DNA of 42,895 bases from Halarsenatibacter silvermanii (GTDB taxonomy: Bacteria > Bacillota > Halanaerobiia > Halanaerobiales > Halarsenatibacteraceae). The notes under the pieces are model-generated. The model saw only the letters and a program-made list of their open reading frames with translations, was not told the origin of the DNA and ran no database searches. The translations under genes and the position numbers were made by a program. The stretch is taken from NCBI RefSeq assembly GCF_900103135.1, contig NZ_FNGO01000020.1, positions 1 to 42,895 of the forward strand, read 5' to 3'. Position 1 is the first letter of the stretch. Each line of letters opens with the position of its first letter. Of this stretch, positions 16,427 through 25,723 are shown piece after piece.

Positions 16427-17896
16427 ATGGTAAATAAAGAGAGGCTATCAACAGGGATAAGCGGTCTGGACACAATTTTAAAAGGTGGCTTAATTTCCGG
16501 TGATTCCTATCTGGTGAGAGGAAAAGCAGGCAGTGGTAAAACAACACTGGGTCTGCATTTTTTGTGTGCTAATTTAGAGGAAGACAGCTCTCGTCTATTC
16601 GTTTCCCTATCAGAGCCTGCCTCTAAAATAGCCAGAAACGCTGAGAAAAGATTGAGTTTTTAGATTTAAGTCCTTCCAGCAGATTTGTAGAGGAAGAAGA
16701 TTACAGTGTGTTTCCTTCTTCCGAGGTTGAGCAGCAGCCTCTTTTAGAAAAAATCATTGAAAAAATAAAAGAGATGCAGCCGGAGAGGATATTTATTGAT
16801 GGGCTGACCCAGCTGCGCATTTTGTCCACAGATGATTATCGCTTCCGCAAAAATATTCAATCTCTGATTAATCTAATGGCAGATATAGAGGCAACTCCCA
16901 TGCTAGTATCGGAAGTGGGCAGCCGGCCGGATGATGATCTGCAGTTTATCAGTGATGGCATAATTAATCTTAAGAAACGGGGAAGCGAGAGGAAAATTTC
17001 TGTTGCCAAAATTAGAGGATCCGGGTTTAAAAAAAGGTTTACACACTTATATTTTGGATAAAGAAGGTATGAAGGTTTATCCCTCTTTAAATCCTGATTT
17101 TTCCCCTTCCGCCAGAGAAAAAACTGATAATGCACCTATATCTTCGGGAGTTCCAGAAATTGATAAGATGCTGCACGGCGGAATTGAAAAGAATACAAGT
17201 ACAATTATTACAGGGCCTACTGGTTCGGGGAAAACATCTCTGGGGCTTACATTCATGAAAGAAGCAGCAGGCCGGGGTGAAAGATCAGTTGTATACCTGC
17301 TGGAAGAAAGTCCAGAAGTTTTAAAGCGGAGGTCCAAAACCATCAATATCCCCGTTGAAGAGATGATTGAAAATAAAAATTTGCAATTAATTACGGTAAA
17401 CCGCGGGGAATTAACACCCGAGATATTTGTTCATCGGGTTAAGAAAGAAGTCGAAGAGAATGATACAAAGCTGGTAATGATTGATAGTGTTACAGCATTT
17501 AATTCCCTTTTCCTGGATGAGAACTGGAACAAACTTGATTTGAGGAAAGTTTTGGATTCCCTGCGGAAGCTTCTTATTAATAACAATGCCACCCTTCTTA
17601 TGATCAACGAGATACCCAATATCACCGGGGATTTTCGGGTGACCGATGATCAAATAAGCTATCTGGCAGATAATATAATAATTCTTCGCTATATAGAATT
17701 AAGTGGAGGTATGCAAAAAGCAATCGGAGTGCTGAAAAAAAGGCTGAGCAGTTTTGAAACCAAGTTGAGAGAGTTTGAGATTTCAAAATATGGCTTAGAA
17801 GTGGGAGAGCCCATGGAGGATCTAAGCGGAATACTTTCGGGTAATCCCGAGTTGACTTCTGAAGGGCGATCAAATAGTAATAAAAAGGAGGGTTAA
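16427..17896 (+). pseudogene. KaiC-like double-ATPase gene disrupted by two frameshifts
   Basis: The full frame would be a two-domain RecA-fold ATPase of the KaiC/RadA type. Piece 1 (16427-16663) starts at an ATG behind AAGAGGTGG and has Walker A GKAGSGKTT. It breaks at NAEK|RLSF. Piece 2 resumes one frame over at about 16652 with IEFLDLSPSSRFVEEEDY, and has IFIDG (Walker B). It breaks again in a run of seven A at 17029-17035. Piece 3 returns to the first frame and has Walker A GPTGSGKTS, an EE pair in LLEESPE, Walker B LVMIDS and a KaiC-like end (LEVGEPMEDLSGILSGNPE). The first break fits loss of about 19 bases (the usual LGFDLE-like segment is missing); the second fits one extra A. A short C-terminal ATPase could still be made. 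A sequencing error cannot be ruled out for the A-run. Confidence 0.75.
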
Positions 17897-17900
17897 AATT

Positions 17901-19991
17901 ATGAGCAGGCTTGGAAAATCTTCTGAAGAAAAGATCAAAAAAGAGAATATAAATCTCTTAATTTCCAATGACAGGAACCGAGAATTATTAAAGGAGCTGC
18001 TCAGTGATAAATTTGAGGTTTTTGTGCAGGAAGAGACAAATTTCAATAAATTTAACCTGATATTTCTGGATGAAAAATATTTTAAACGATATAAAGAACA
18101 GATAAAGAGTTATAAGCAGGATAATCGAACATTTACTCCTATGATTTACCTGCAGGATAAAGGTAAAGATACTTCACAAAATTTATTTAAATTGGTTGAA
18201 GATGTCATTGAATTACCGGTTTCCCAAAAATTATTGTTGGCAAGAGTAGATAATCTGATTCGCAACAAAAGATTATGGACTGAATGGAATATTTTAAAAG
18301 AGAGATATGAAAACATATTTAATAATATTAATGATATGATATTTTTAGTAGACATTATTGAGAAGGAAGAACCTGGATTTAAAATTGTCGAAGTAAATAA
18401 AAAACTTCTGGAAGAGCTTAAATATGACAAAGAAGCTCTGAAAAATTCTTCTCTGGAAAAATTTATGCCGGAAGAAGATGTTAATGAGTTATTTAAATTC
18501 TTGAAAGATCAGGGAGAAGCTTTGTTAACCACTAAATTTTATCCCGAAGAAGGGGAAGCAATTCCGGTGGAGATAAATGCTCGGAAACTTAATATACAGG
18601 GAAAAGAGCAGATTCTATGTGCTGCCCGGGATATGACTGAAAAGAGAAAAAGAGAAGAACTAGAAGAGGTTTCTTTTTACGATCCCAACAGTGGACTGCC
18701 CAATAGCTCCAGTTTAATTAAAAACATGGACAAGCTGATAGAAGAGGAAAAAACTGAAGATATATATCTTCTGGTCATAGATATCAAAAATTACGAGGAG
18801 ATTATGAATTCAATCGGCCATACAAGATGGGGAGGTTTTCTCAAGGAAATTGCCACTCAGCTGAAAGAAAGATTGGAACTTAAATTTATCCTGAACGAAA
18901 GAGAAGCTGCGAATAGTGATATGGAAATAAGTGTATACAATATATACCATGATAAGCTTGGTTTTTTGTTGGTAAATACTTCCGAGGATAGGCTCACTGA
19001 CTTTATTGAGGAGTTGAAGGATAAAACGGAACTCTCCTTCTATTACAATAGTATTCCGATATTTTTGAATTCTCATCTGGGAGTAGCCCCCTATCAGAAG
19101 GGAGATAAAGCTGTAGAGTTATTTCAGCGTGCCTATCAGGCCATGAATTCTGCTGTGAGTGATAAAAAGAGAATAAAAATTTATGAAGAAGCTTTAGAAA
19201 CAGAGACACAGGAGAATTTTATGATTTTAGGAGATGTGAGAAATGCTCTGGATGAAGATCAGTTCGAATTACATTACATGCCTAAAGTCAGGTTAAAAAC
19301 CGGTGAAATTACGGGTGTGGAGGCATTAATTAGATGGCCGCACCCTGAACGCGGTAATATTTCACCCGGAGAATTTATACCTCCGGTGGAGAGAACAGGG
19401 CTCATTAATGAATTGACTCACTGGGTGCTCAATAGAGCAGCCGAAAAAAAGCGGATTTTGGCGGATAGAGGAATTGATATAAACATGGCAGTTAACATTT
19501 CTCCCCGTAATTTAAAGCAAAAAGGATTTGTAGAAGATGTTAAAAATATAATCGCCCAAAATGGTTTAAAGCCAGCTCAATTTGAACTGGAACTTACGGA
19601 GACGGAAATAATGGAAGATGTAATAGGAGGCAATAACTCCCTGGGACAACTATTGAAAGAAGACATTAAAATTTCCATGGATGATTTTGGCACAGGTTAT
19701 TCCTCTTTAGCTTATTTGAAGAATCTAGATATCAATACTCTCAAAATAGATTTATCCTTTGTGCAGGTGATGAATGAAGATAAAAAAAGCTATGAAATAG
19801 TGAAAACCGCCATAAGATTGGGTCAGGTATTGGGGAAAGAAATTGTGGCCGAGGGTATTGAAAGTCAGGATGTTATGGGGGATTTAAAGGAATTGGGCTG
19901 TGATTACGGTCAGGGCTATTACATTGGCAAACCTATGCCCAGAGAAGACTTTGTTGATTTTTACGGCAGCTGGCAGGAGCAAATTTTTTGA
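17901..19991 (+). CDS. Receiver-like/PAS/degenerate GGDEF/EAL c-di-GMP phosphodiesterase
   Basis: A soluble 696-residue protein. Residues 12-115 look like a response-regulator receiver fold. An Asp is at the phosphoacceptor place (LIFLDEKYF), but the acidic pair and the conserved Lys are poorly kept. PAS follows at about 135-250. The GGDEF domain (255-435) is degenerate: the signature place reads NIYHDKLGF, so it cannot be a cyclase but may bind GTP. The EAL domain (445-690) looks active: GVEALIRW near 472, NISPRNL, ELTETEIM, DDFGTGYSSL near 593, AEGIES and QGYYIGKP. It should cleave c-di-GMP. The ATG at 17901 follows AAAGGAGGG, only 4 bases after the KaiC-like gene stop, so the two are one transcription unit and probably one pathway. 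Confidence 0.9.
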   Translation: MSRLGKSSEEKIKKENINLLISNDRNRELLKELLSDKFEVFVQEETNFNKFNLIFLDEKYFKRYKEQIKSYKQDNRTFTPMIYLQDKGKDTSQNLFKLVEDVIELPVSQKLLLARVDNLIRNKRLWTEWNILKERYENIFNNINDMIFLVDIIEKEEPGFKIVEVNKKLLEELKYDKEALKNSSLEKFMPEEDVNELFKFLKDQGEALLTTKFYPEEGEAIPVEINARKLNIQGKEQILCAARDMTEKRKREELEEVSFYDPNSGLPNSSSLIKNMDKLIEEEKTEDIYLLVIDIKNYEEIMNSIGHTRWGGFLKEIATQLKERLELKFILNEREAANSDMEISVYNIYHDKLGFLLVNTSEDRLTDFIEELKDKTELSFYYNSIPIFLNSHLGVAPYQKGDKAVELFQRAYQAMNSAVSDKKRIKIYEEALETETQENFMILGDVRNALDEDQFELHYMPKVRLKTGEITGVEALIRWPHPERGNISPGEFIPPVERTGLINELTHWVLNRAAEKKRILADRGIDINMAVNISPRNLKQKGFVEDVKNIIAQNGLKPAQFELELTETEIMEDVIGGNNSLGQLLKEDIKISMDDFGTGYSSLAYLKNLDINTLKIDLSFVQVMNEDKKSYEIVKTAIRLGQVLGKEIVAEGIESQDVMGDLKELGCDYGQGYYIGKPMPREDFVDFYGSWQEQIF

Positions 19992-20169
19992 TAGGGAAAA
20001 TTGGGAGGAGAGATCAAAGGGAATAGGAAAGACGGAGAAATTAATTGATGGTTTTAAGGTTTGAAATATTAGAACAGTTAGGTTTTGTTTATGGCAGAAG
20101 ATTTGGGGTAGATGTAATTTTAAAAATTAAAACCAAGTTAAAATTCCACCTCAGAAAGGGGATGATATT

Positions 20170-20472
20170 TTGAAAGTAGAAGTAAAAGATAATTCTGCTC
20201 GCATCATCCCGGAAGAAAGCATAGACCTGGCCAATGCAGAAAAGCTTGAAGAAAAATTTAATGAAATTATAAAGAAAGACATACATAACATTATTCTGGA
20301 CATGAAAGATACGGTTGATATAGATAGTATGGCTGCAGGGAAAATACTTTTTATTCATAAAAAAATGAGAGAAAAAGGCGGCAATATGGTTATAGAAAAT
20401 GTAACTTCGGATAATATCAAAGATATTTTTGACATGATAAATCTGGATGAGGTTATAGAGATCAGAAATTAG
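20170..20472 (+). CDS. STAS-domain anti-sigma factor antagonist-like protein
   Basis: A 100-residue single-domain protein of the SpoIIAA/RsbV fold. The pattern is an N-terminal beta pair, IILDMKDTVDIDSMAAGKIL near residue 42-61, then a helix and MVIENVTSDNIKDIFDMINL. The Ser in VDIDSMA is at the place phosphorylated by anti-sigma kinases and dephosphorylated by PP2C phosphatases, two of which are in this window. No anti-sigma kinase gene is seen nearby. The start is TTG at 20170 behind AAAGGGG. The 178-base gap before it suggests its own promoter or loose coupling to the EAL gene; nothing certain is seen in that gap. Confidence 0.75.
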   Translation: MKVEVKDNSARIIPEESIDLANAEKLEEKFNEIIKKDIHNIILDMKDTVDIDSMAAGKILFIHKKMREKGGNMVIENVTSDNIKDIFDMINLDEVIEIRN

Positions 20473-20527
20473 GCTTTCTAAAATATTGGAGCGGAAGATT
20501 TTATAGTGTAGCTTTGTTCGATCTTTT

Positions 20528-21907
20528 TTAAACTATCACCCCCAGCAGAAACAGGGTGCTTAGGCCCAGATAAATCGTGACGCCGGTAATATCAGTAATG
20601 GTAGTTAGAAAAGGTCCGGTCATCATGGCGGGGTCTTTGCCCAATTTTTTTATCAGGAAAGGGAAAGTCCCTCCAACTATACCTGCGACCAGCACATTGG
20701 CTGCCAGAGCTGTACCCGCTATAATACCCAGCAGCGGAATTCCTTCTAAGAAATATGCCAGCAGGGCAAAAAGCAGCCCCAAAGCCAGCCCATTAAATAT
20801 TCCGATCGCCACCTCTTTGCGCAGCACGCGGACAAAATCTCCCAGCTGCACTTCCCCTAAAGCTATACTCCTGATGGAAACGGAAAGAGCCTGAATCCCC
20901 ACATTTCCCCCCATGTCAGTGATCATGGGCAAAAAGGCAGCCAGAATGGCAATTTGAGCGATGGTATCTTCAAAGCTGCTGATGACGGCCACCGCCCCCA
21001 GATTGAGGAAAACATTAAAAGCCATCCAGGGCAGTCTCATACGGATGGCCTCTTTAGGGCTGGTGAAAAAGCTTTCTTCTCCGCTGGCACCGGTAAGGGA
21101 GACAAAATCATCCGCCAGCTTTTCCGAGAGCTGATCTATAGCCGTATCCAGGGTCAAAACCCCCAGCAATTTATCGTCTTCGTCAATCACCGGCAGCAAA
21201 TTAAGACGCCTGTACTGCAAAGTTTTGGCCGCTTCTTCGACCGGCTCATCGACTCTGGCTACATGAATATCCTGATCCATCAAATCCTCTGCTTTTTCTG
21301 ATCTGTCGGCAAAACTTAATTCCTGGGCGGAAATTACTCCTATCAGTTTTTCTCGGTCATCTGTAACATATACATAGGCTGTGTTGTTAATTCTTTGGCG
21401 TGCCCGGCGCAGTTTCTGCAATGCTTCCGGAACTGTGGTATCTCTATGTACTGCTACATACTCAGTTTCCATATGGCCGCCGGCAGTTTCAGGACCATGA
21501 GAGCTCAGTTTTTTTACATCTTCCTCCAGCTCAGGATGAAGTTTTTTCCACAGCTTTTCCTGCTCTTCATAGGGCAGATGATCAAGCAGATCCGTCACTT
21601 CGTCACTATCCAGATGGGCGAATAACTGTTTTTGCTCATTTTCCTCCATCTCTTTTAGCAGTTCTATAGTCAGTTCTTCGGGCAGCCAGGCGGCAATCTC
21701 GCCGGCGCGATCCCAGCCCAGTCCGCGCAAAAAGGGAAGAATATTTGAGCGGGGAATAGCAATTATTATATCTCTTATTCTGCGGTTGGAAAGCTGCTGA
21801 GAAATTTCTACAGCTTCCTCATAATTGCCGGATTCCAGTAAAGCTTCCAGCTTCTCCACCTGTAATTTTAAACTTTCTGTATCGAGCAAGGTTTCTTTTC
21901 CTGGCAT
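20528..21907 (-). CDS. mgtE: Magnesium transporter MgtE
   Basis: A 459-residue MgtE-type Mg2+ channel. The order is complete: an acidic helical N-domain (about 15-140) with repeated LLDHLPYEEQ-like helices, a CBS pair (145-265; VTDDREKLIGVISAQEL and VIDEDDKLLGVLTLDTA), a linking helix, and five membrane segments (about 285-459). Pore-region marks are FLPMITDMGGNVGIQ near 332 and TTITDITGVTIY near the end. The N and CBS domains sense internal Mg2+ and gate the channel. The ATG at 21907 follows GGAGGTG. It is convergent with the STAS gene, 55 bases apart, with no clear terminator between. No Mg2+ riboswitch is visible upstream. Confidence 0.95.
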   Translation of the reverse strand: MPGKETLLDTESLKLQVEKLEALLESGNYEEAVEISQQLSNRRIRDIIIAIPRSNILPFLRGLGWDRAGEIAAWLPEELTIELLKEMEENEQKQLFAHLDSDEVTDLLDHLPYEEQEKLWKKLHPELEEDVKKLSSHGPETAGGHMETEYVAVHRDTTVPEALQKLRRARQRINNTAYVYVTDDREKLIGVISAQELSFADRSEKAEDLMDQDIHVARVDEPVEEAAKTLQYRRLNLLPVIDEDDKLLGVLTLDTAIDQLSEKLADDFVSLTGASGEESFFTSPKEAIRMRLPWMAFNVFLNLGAVAVISSFEDTIAQIAILAAFLPMITDMGGNVGIQALSVSIRSIALGEVQLGDFVRVLRKEVAIGIFNGLALGLLFALLAYFLEGIPLLGIIAGTALAANVLVAGIVGGTFPFLIKKLGKDPAMMTGPFLTTITDITGVTIYLGLSTLFLLGVIV

Positions 21908-22031
21908 ATTTTCACCTCCGTTAGTTTAGTATAATATATCAAAACATTATTAATAGCAACATTTTTTTGGATTTTCATCGAAAACACCCGGCTAAAAATC
22001 TTTATTATTCTTAGTTAAAAGGTTTGAATTT

Positions 22032-22159
22032 AAAAATTGCGCTCCCTTCGCAAAAGCTTGTCCCTGAGCTCACGCTTAGCCCGGCACATCCTGAGCCGGA
22101 AACACTATTTTTTGGCCATGGACTTAACCTGAGTTTCGAAAAATTTCGAGCATCACTTT
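22032..22159 (+). repeat. Dispersed structured repeat, copy 1 of 2 (128 bp)
   Basis: This block matches 42708-42835 in the same direction with 10 differences in 128 and no gaps (about 92% identity). It holds small self-complementary units: CTGAG...CTTAG, CCCGG...CCGG and the near-palindrome TTTCGAAAAATTTCGAG. It lies between mgtE and the divergent chemoreceptor gene. The rest of the 21908-22323 gap shows no gene. Confidence 0.85.
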
Positions 22160-22323
22160 CTAATTGATATATTGAGCTGAACCTGCAGGCAGGAAAATGA
22201 ATCTGCATATACAATTCTATATTAGGCAGAGTCAGTACTAAAACACAAAACAGTCTGCGGCATTTAGATTGATAGAATTTAAGGATGCTTATTTAAGCAC
22301 AAAAATATCAGGGGGCTATTTCA

Positions 22324-24426
22324 TTGAAAAAGTGGCTGGCAAATTTGAGTTTAAAACCAAAATTAGTAATTTTGTTTTTGATCATCGGACTTGTTCCCGT
22401 TTTAATTGTAGGAGTGTTTTCTTTCAGAACTTCTGAGCAGGAGATCCAGAATCAGATATATAATACTATTTCCATGGCCGGTTATCAAACAGAGACATCT
22501 CTGGACGATTTCTGGAATGAACGTGAGATGGATATGTTGAGCACCATCAATAACAATGAAATATATGAGTCTATGACTGAATCGGAAGATGAGACGGATG
22601 AAGGAGAGGAATGGGCTAAAGGAGTTTTTGAATTCAGAATTGGTGAGACCATTGATAATATCCATGAATCATTCGAGCATTACGAAGCCATATCAGTGAC
22701 CAGCCCTCGCGGCGTCGTTACCTACTCCACCGATGAAGATGATATCGGAGCTGATCTTTCCGACAGAGATTATCTTCAAGCTGCTCTGGAGGGGGAGATG
22801 AACTGGTCTGAGCCTTTTTATTCCGATGTGAGAGAAGAACACCTTATCACTCTTGCTGCTCCGGTCAGAACCGAAGGCGTCGAAGGAGAGATTGTCGGAG
22901 CTATGATATTCGTGGTCGACACCTCCCATGTGGATGAGATAATACATCAGGGGCTGGAAGAGCTGGGTGAGACAGCCGATGCTTACATAATAGATTCGGA
23001 TGGACTTCTATTGACCAACACTCTGATCGGTGATCTGGCGGAAGGAGCTGCCTTCCAGGAACGGATAGAAACTGAAGCTGTAGGGAGACTGTCAGAACCA
23101 ATTTCCGCAGGAGAATTCGATTTTCGATACACAGCAGAGTATGTTGAATATAGAGGTCAGCCAGTCTTAGGTCAAAATGAAGTCATACGTTACGGAGATA
23201 CGGCAGCCGGTCTGATTATCGAGATTGATCAGGAGGAGATACTTGCTGGCACCCGTGATCTCAGAAACAATATGCTGATAACTATACTGGCATCCGGCAT
23301 TATAATAGCCTTTTTCGCCTATTTTATAGCCAGAAGTGTGGCTAACCCCATTGTACTTTTGACCGGAGTCATCGAAAAAATTGCTGATTTAGACCTGACG
23401 TTCCAGGAAGATAGCAGGGCAACCGAATTTCTCGATAGAGATGATGAAATAGGTAGAATCACCCAATCCGTCGCCGATATGCAGCAGAATTTGATTGATT
23501 CTGTTGAGCAGGAGAAGAATATTGCCGAGAATCTGGCTTCTTCCAGCCAGCAGCTTTCGGCCAACAGCGAAGAGATGTCCGCCTCTGCTGATGAGATCAG
23601 CACGGCCATAGAGGAAGTCGCTTCGGGCGCAGAGGAGCAGTCAGCTCAGATAGATGAAACTCAGGAAAACATGGAAGATCTCAGCCAGGGTATAGATGCA
23701 GTGACCGAGCGCGCCCGGAATATGGAAGAAAAGGCAGATCAGGTAAGAGAAGAGGTTGACCAGGGCAATAATGCGCTGGAAAACTCGCGTCAGAAGATCG
23801 ACAGCGTGGAGGAAAAATCTTCTCAGGTTGCTGAAGATATCAATAAACTTGGCGATCTATCCGACGAGATCAGTGAAATAGTTGAGCTTATCAGCAATAT
23901 ATCGGAACAGACAAATCTGCTGGCTTTAAATGCGGCCATCGAAGCGGCCCGGGCCGGACAGGCCGGACAGGGTTTCAGCGTGGTAGCTGATGAGATTAGA
24001 GAGCTGGCCGAAGAATCTTCACAGGCTACCGAGGAGATAGCTGGATTGATAGGGAAAATCCAGAACAGGGTCGATAGTTCTGTACAGCAGACCGAAGAGA
24101 CTGTTGATGTTGTGGAAGAAAGCGTAACGGCCATCGAAGATACCCGCGATACCTTCACCCAGATAGAGGATGCTATAGAGGATCTCACCGATCTAATTCA
24201 GGATGTTACCGCCAGCGCCAATCAGATGGCGGTGGGCAGCAGTGAGGTATCGGCAGCTATGGAAGAGATTGCCGCGGTCAGCGAGGAAGTTTCCGGCAAC
24301 GCTGAAGAAGTTGCCGCCGCCAGCGAGGAACAGAGCGCTTCCACCCAGGAAGTCGTCAGAGCTTCGGAAGATCTTGCTGAGATGGCTCAAAAGCTTAATG
24401 AACTGACAGATGAATTTGAAATTTAA
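22324..24426 (+). CDS. Methyl-accepting chemotaxis protein with double-Cache sensor
   Basis: A 700-residue chemoreceptor. It has a membrane segment at about 12-32 and an extracellular Cache-type ligand domain (35-310; [20 protein letters not shown] is typical of double Cache). A second membrane segment lies at 318-338, HAMP follows at 340-395, and a cytoplasmic signalling helical hairpin fills 430-700. The hairpin tip [20 protein letters not shown] near 520 is the contact site for CheA/CheW and is fully conserved. No C-terminal CheR-tethering pentapeptide is seen. The start is TTG at 22324 behind CAGGGGG. Only 14 bases separate its stop from the next gene, so it heads a three-gene operon. The ligand is unknown. 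The protein is strongly acidic. Confidence 0.93.
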   Translation: MKKWLANLSLKPKLVILFLIIGLVPVLIVGVFSFRTSEQEIQNQIYNTISMAGYQTETSLDDFWNEREMDMLSTINNNEIYESMTESEDETDEGEEWAKGVFEFRIGETIDNIHESFEHYEAISVTSPRGVVTYSTDEDDIGADLSDRDYLQAALEGEMNWSEPFYSDVREEHLITLAAPVRTEGVEGEIVGAMIFVVDTSHVDEIIHQGLEELGETADAYIIDSDGLLLTNTLIGDLAEGAAFQERIETEAVGRLSEPISAGEFDFRYTAEYVEYRGQPVLGQNEVIRYGDTAAGLIIEIDQEEILAGTRDLRNNMLITILASGIIIAFFAYFIARSVANPIVLLTGVIEKIADLDLTFQEDSRATEFLDRDDEIGRITQSVADMQQNLIDSVEQEKNIAENLASSSQQLSANSEEMSASADEISTAIEEVASGAEEQSAQIDETQENMEDLSQGIDAVTERARNMEEKADQVREEVDQGNNALENSRQKIDSVEEKSSQVAEDINKLGDLSDEISEIVELISNISEQTNLLALNAAIEAARAGQAGQGFSVVADEIRELAEESSQATEEIAGLIGKIQNRVDSSVQQTEETVDVVEESVTAIEDTRDTFTQIEDAIEDLTDLIQDVTASANQMAVGSSEVSAAMEEIAAVSEEVSGNAEEVAAASEEQSASTQEVVRASEDLAEMAQKLNELTDEFEI

Positions 24427-24440
24427 CTGGAGATGATTTT

Positions 24441-25694
24441 TTGGATATCAAAGATTTGCTGGATAAGCAAAAGGCTAAATATTACAGGACAAAACAGGGG
24501 AAGAAAATCTTCCTCAAAGGAGATAAAGCCCGGGAAGTTTTTATTTTACTCAAGGGTACGATAGCTATCTTTGATTCCCAATCTGATTTTAATCGCGAGA
24601 TGATGGCAGAAAAGATTTCCTCGGGGGAGATTTTTGGCGAGGGAGCTCTGGTAAAAGAAAAAAAACATCTTTATAGCTCGGTAGCTCTTAAAAAAAGCCT
24701 ATATGCAGGTCTTGAAGCTCAAGATTTTGAATATCTGCTGGGAAACTCCGGAGAGCTGAGAGAAAAATTATTCGCCGCTCTTTCGCGCAGAAAGAAAAAG
24801 CTCAACCAGGATGATTATGAGAAAGTTATCGTAGAGCTGAAGGGGAAGCTTCCCCCCTCTGAAGATAGCAGGGTCGTTTCCTCCGGGGAGAATGAAAGCA
24901 GCAGTCTCGGGGAATGGAGTTCGGATTATTTGCCAATGGATGGTATATATTTATCCGGGCACAGGGAGATAAGAGAGGAAATTTCTTCTGATGCTGAAAA
25001 TTTTGCGAAATACATCTTCTCCAAAACCCGGAAATGTCCGGTCTGTCAGGCTGAAATCGAGGTCAGAAAAATAAGAAAATCCCGTCTGAGTCTGGATGAG
25101 ATGCGCAGCGACCTGCGGCAGATATACTCTAACTTCAAGCCCAGCTGGTATTATATCTGGACCTGCCCCTACTGCTTTTATACGGCCCCCAAAAATGATT
25201 TTGATGAGCTCTGCAGAAAAAATGAATCTCTGCTGGAAAAGAAATTTAAGGATGTAATTTTGGAGACTGAAGATGAAAAAGTTAAGGCCGGCTATAGTGT
25301 GCCGAGAAAATTAAATGAGGTTTTTCGAGCTTATTATACTGCCCTGAGACTTTTTGATTTTCTCGAAGTTGAGCACGACAAACCGGGAGCGGCCTGGATT
25401 CGGCTCAGCTGGCTGTATGAAGACGCAGGGTTTGAGAAGCTCCAGGCAAAAGCTGCTGAGCGAGCTCTTTATCATCTGGAGAAATTTTATCTTCACGGTG
25501 ATACCGGCAGATTATCCCAGGAAGCAGAACACAGAATCGTTTTAATGCTCTCTGACCTGATAATAAAGCACGACGAAAAACCTGAAAGAGCTTTAAAGAT
25601 GCTCGACAGTTTGATAAGAGCTGATCATATAAAGAGAGTTTATAGAAGATTGGCCCGGGAAAAGTTCCGCGAATTAAAAGATAAAAATAGATAA
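24441..25694 (+). CDS. Cyclic-nucleotide-binding domain fused to DUF2225
   Basis: A 417-residue protein with no membrane segment. Residues 1-125 are a CRP-like cyclic nucleotide-binding jelly roll (IFLKGDKAREVFILLKGTIA, then SGEIFGEGALV). No helix-turn-helix follows. From about 195 it has a DUF2225 domain: zinc-type pairs CPVC near 199 and CPYC near 241, then helical TPR-like repeats to the end. It is therefore probably an effector or scaffold, not a transcription factor. The start is TTG at 24441 behind CTGGAGATG. It sits between a chemoreceptor and a DICT/HD-GYP protein and probably works with them. Its function is not known. Confidence 0.75.
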   Translation: MDIKDLLDKQKAKYYRTKQGKKIFLKGDKAREVFILLKGTIAIFDSQSDFNREMMAEKISSGEIFGEGALVKEKKHLYSSVALKKSLYAGLEAQDFEYLLGNSGELREKLFAALSRRKKKLNQDDYEKVIVELKGKLPPSEDSRVVSSGENESSSLGEWSSDYLPMDGIYLSGHREIREEISSDAENFAKYIFSKTRKCPVCQAEIEVRKIRKSRLSLDEMRSDLRQIYSNFKPSWYYIWTCPYCFYTAPKNDFDELCRKNESLLEKKFKDVILETEDEKVKAGYSVPRKLNEVFRAYYTALRLFDFLEVEHDKPGAAWIRLSWLYEDAGFEKLQAKAAERALYHLEKFYLHGDTGRLSQEAEHRIVLMLSDLIIKHDEKPERALKMLDSLIRADHIKRVYRRLAREKFRELKDKNR

Positions 25695-25723
25695 ATTTAA
25701 AGCGTGACTGGGGGTAATTTTAT

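Noticed and set aside
22011-22214. Minus-strand 67-codon frame inside repeat copy 1
   Set aside because: Its codons come from the dispersed repeat, composition is not protein-like, and no ribosome binding site is seen.
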